This document shows positions 63,619 to 64,000 of a stretch of DNA of 64,000 nt, piece after piece. How positions within the stretch are numbered: position 1 is the first letter of the stretch; every line of letters starts with the position of its first letter. Position numbers and translations under genes: made by a program. Below the pieces are notes generated by a model that ran no database searches, had not been told where the DNA came from, and saw only the letters and a list, made by a program, of their open reading frames with translations. This DNA is from Streptomyces olivaceus (lineage in GTDB: Bacteria; Actinomycetota; Actinomycetes; Streptomycetales; Streptomycetaceae), in NCBI RefSeq assembly GCF_000721235.1, contig NZ_JOFH01000006.1, positions 124,001 to 188,000 of the forward strand, in the 5' to 3' direction.

Positions 63619-64000
63619 TCAGAAGTCGGACCGGCGCGGGAGCGACGGCGTGCCGCGTCGGCCGTCACCGGCGTCGTGCTGTGTACGGCGGTCGCAGACG
63701 CGCGCGTCGGAGATCACCTGGGCGAGCAGGCTCAGCGCGCTCCGGGAAGCGGAGTCACCGCGCGCGGCGGTGGCGAGCACCAGCAGGGAGTCGCTGTCCT
63801 GCGGTGGCCGCAGGCTCTGCTGGTTGACGGTGAGTACGCCGACCAGCGGGTGGTGCATCTCCCACACGTCCGAGTCGCAGGGGCTGACCCCGTGTTCGGC
63901 CCACATGGAGGCGAACTCCGGGCTGCTCATGGTCAGTTCACCGATGAGTGAGCCGAGCTGCCCGTCGTCCGGATGGCGCCCCGCCACCATGCGCAGGTTC
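63619..64000 (-). CDS. MmyB-like XRE regulator (5' partial)
   Basis: The frame runs off the right edge; only the C-terminal part of about 127 residues is present. It contains the MmyB-like ligand domain (LIGELTMSSPEFASMWAEHGVSPCDSDVWEMHHPLVGVLTVNQQSLRPPQDSDSLLVLATAARG, in part). Such regulators have an N-terminal XRE HTH, which would lie outside the window. It ends 199 bp upstream of the MBL hydrolase gene and probably controls that operon. Confidence 0.85.
   Translation of the reverse strand, partial: NLRMVAGRHPDDGQLGSLIGELTMSSPEFASMWAEHGVSPCDSDVWEMHHPLVGVLTVNQQSLRPPQDSDSLLVLATAARGDSASRSALSLLAQVISDARVCDRRTQHDAGDGRRGTPSLPRRSDF

Overview
The window is high-GC actinobacterial chromosome, almost certainly Streptomyces. 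GC is about 70-73% with strong third-position bias, GTG and TTG starts are common, and genes overlap by ATGA/GTGA. Lineage markers include mycothiol deacetylase mshB, a WhiJ/DUF397 module, RsbW-like ATPases and a five-gene peptide importer whose gene order (permease, binding protein, permease, ATPase, ATPase) is that of the S. coelicolor bldK locus. Names and synteny statements come from family knowledge and memory; no database was searched.

Layout. 1-8.3 kb: end of a SirB1-like protein, a peptidoglycan-binding membrane protein, mshB with a small membrane partner, a secreted DUF6351 protein and a divergent exported intradiol dioxygenase. 8.4-21.4 kb: an accessory, defence-like island. It holds a HEPN protein, an overlapping DprA-like/ComF-type phosphoribosyltransferase pair, an HTH/zinc-ribbon protein, a DUF6247 gene with a short overlapping ORF, a RsbW-like/XRE(DUF5753)/DUF397 module, and a type I restriction operon in the order hsdR-hsdS-hsdM. 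21.5-24.5 kb: small membrane proteins and an S9 peptidase.

24.6-39.1 kb: two complete peptide ABC importers on the minus strand, one in the usual order and one of bldK order. They are separated by a divergent AraC regulator/acyl-CoA dehydrogenase-like pair. 40-48.7 kb: typA, a third peptide-type binding lipoprotein without a transporter, and a three-gene succinate dehydrogenase of Sdh1 type. 48.7-57.1 kb: a GH18-like protein, a PAS-GAF-PP2C-ATPase phosphatase, an RsbW-like ATPase, MutT, a SPOR mini-protein, a GntR regulator and a DUF4190 protein. 57.3-64 kb: regulator-enzyme pairs (XRE-cupin/methyltransferase, TetR/membrane protein, MmyB-type regulator/MBL hydrolase/carboxylesterase) and a DinB protein.

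How they work together. The peptide importers, an extracellular-type peptidase, SpoIIE-like/RsbW-like signalling proteins and WhiJ-type regulators fit nutrient and developmental signalling. The island fits phage or foreign-DNA defence. Its most unusual part is the DprA-PRTase-HEPN set; the PRTase carries the only in-frame TTA (bldA-dependent) codon I found in any gene called here. Several palindromes, operators and tandem repeats lie between genes and are listed separately.
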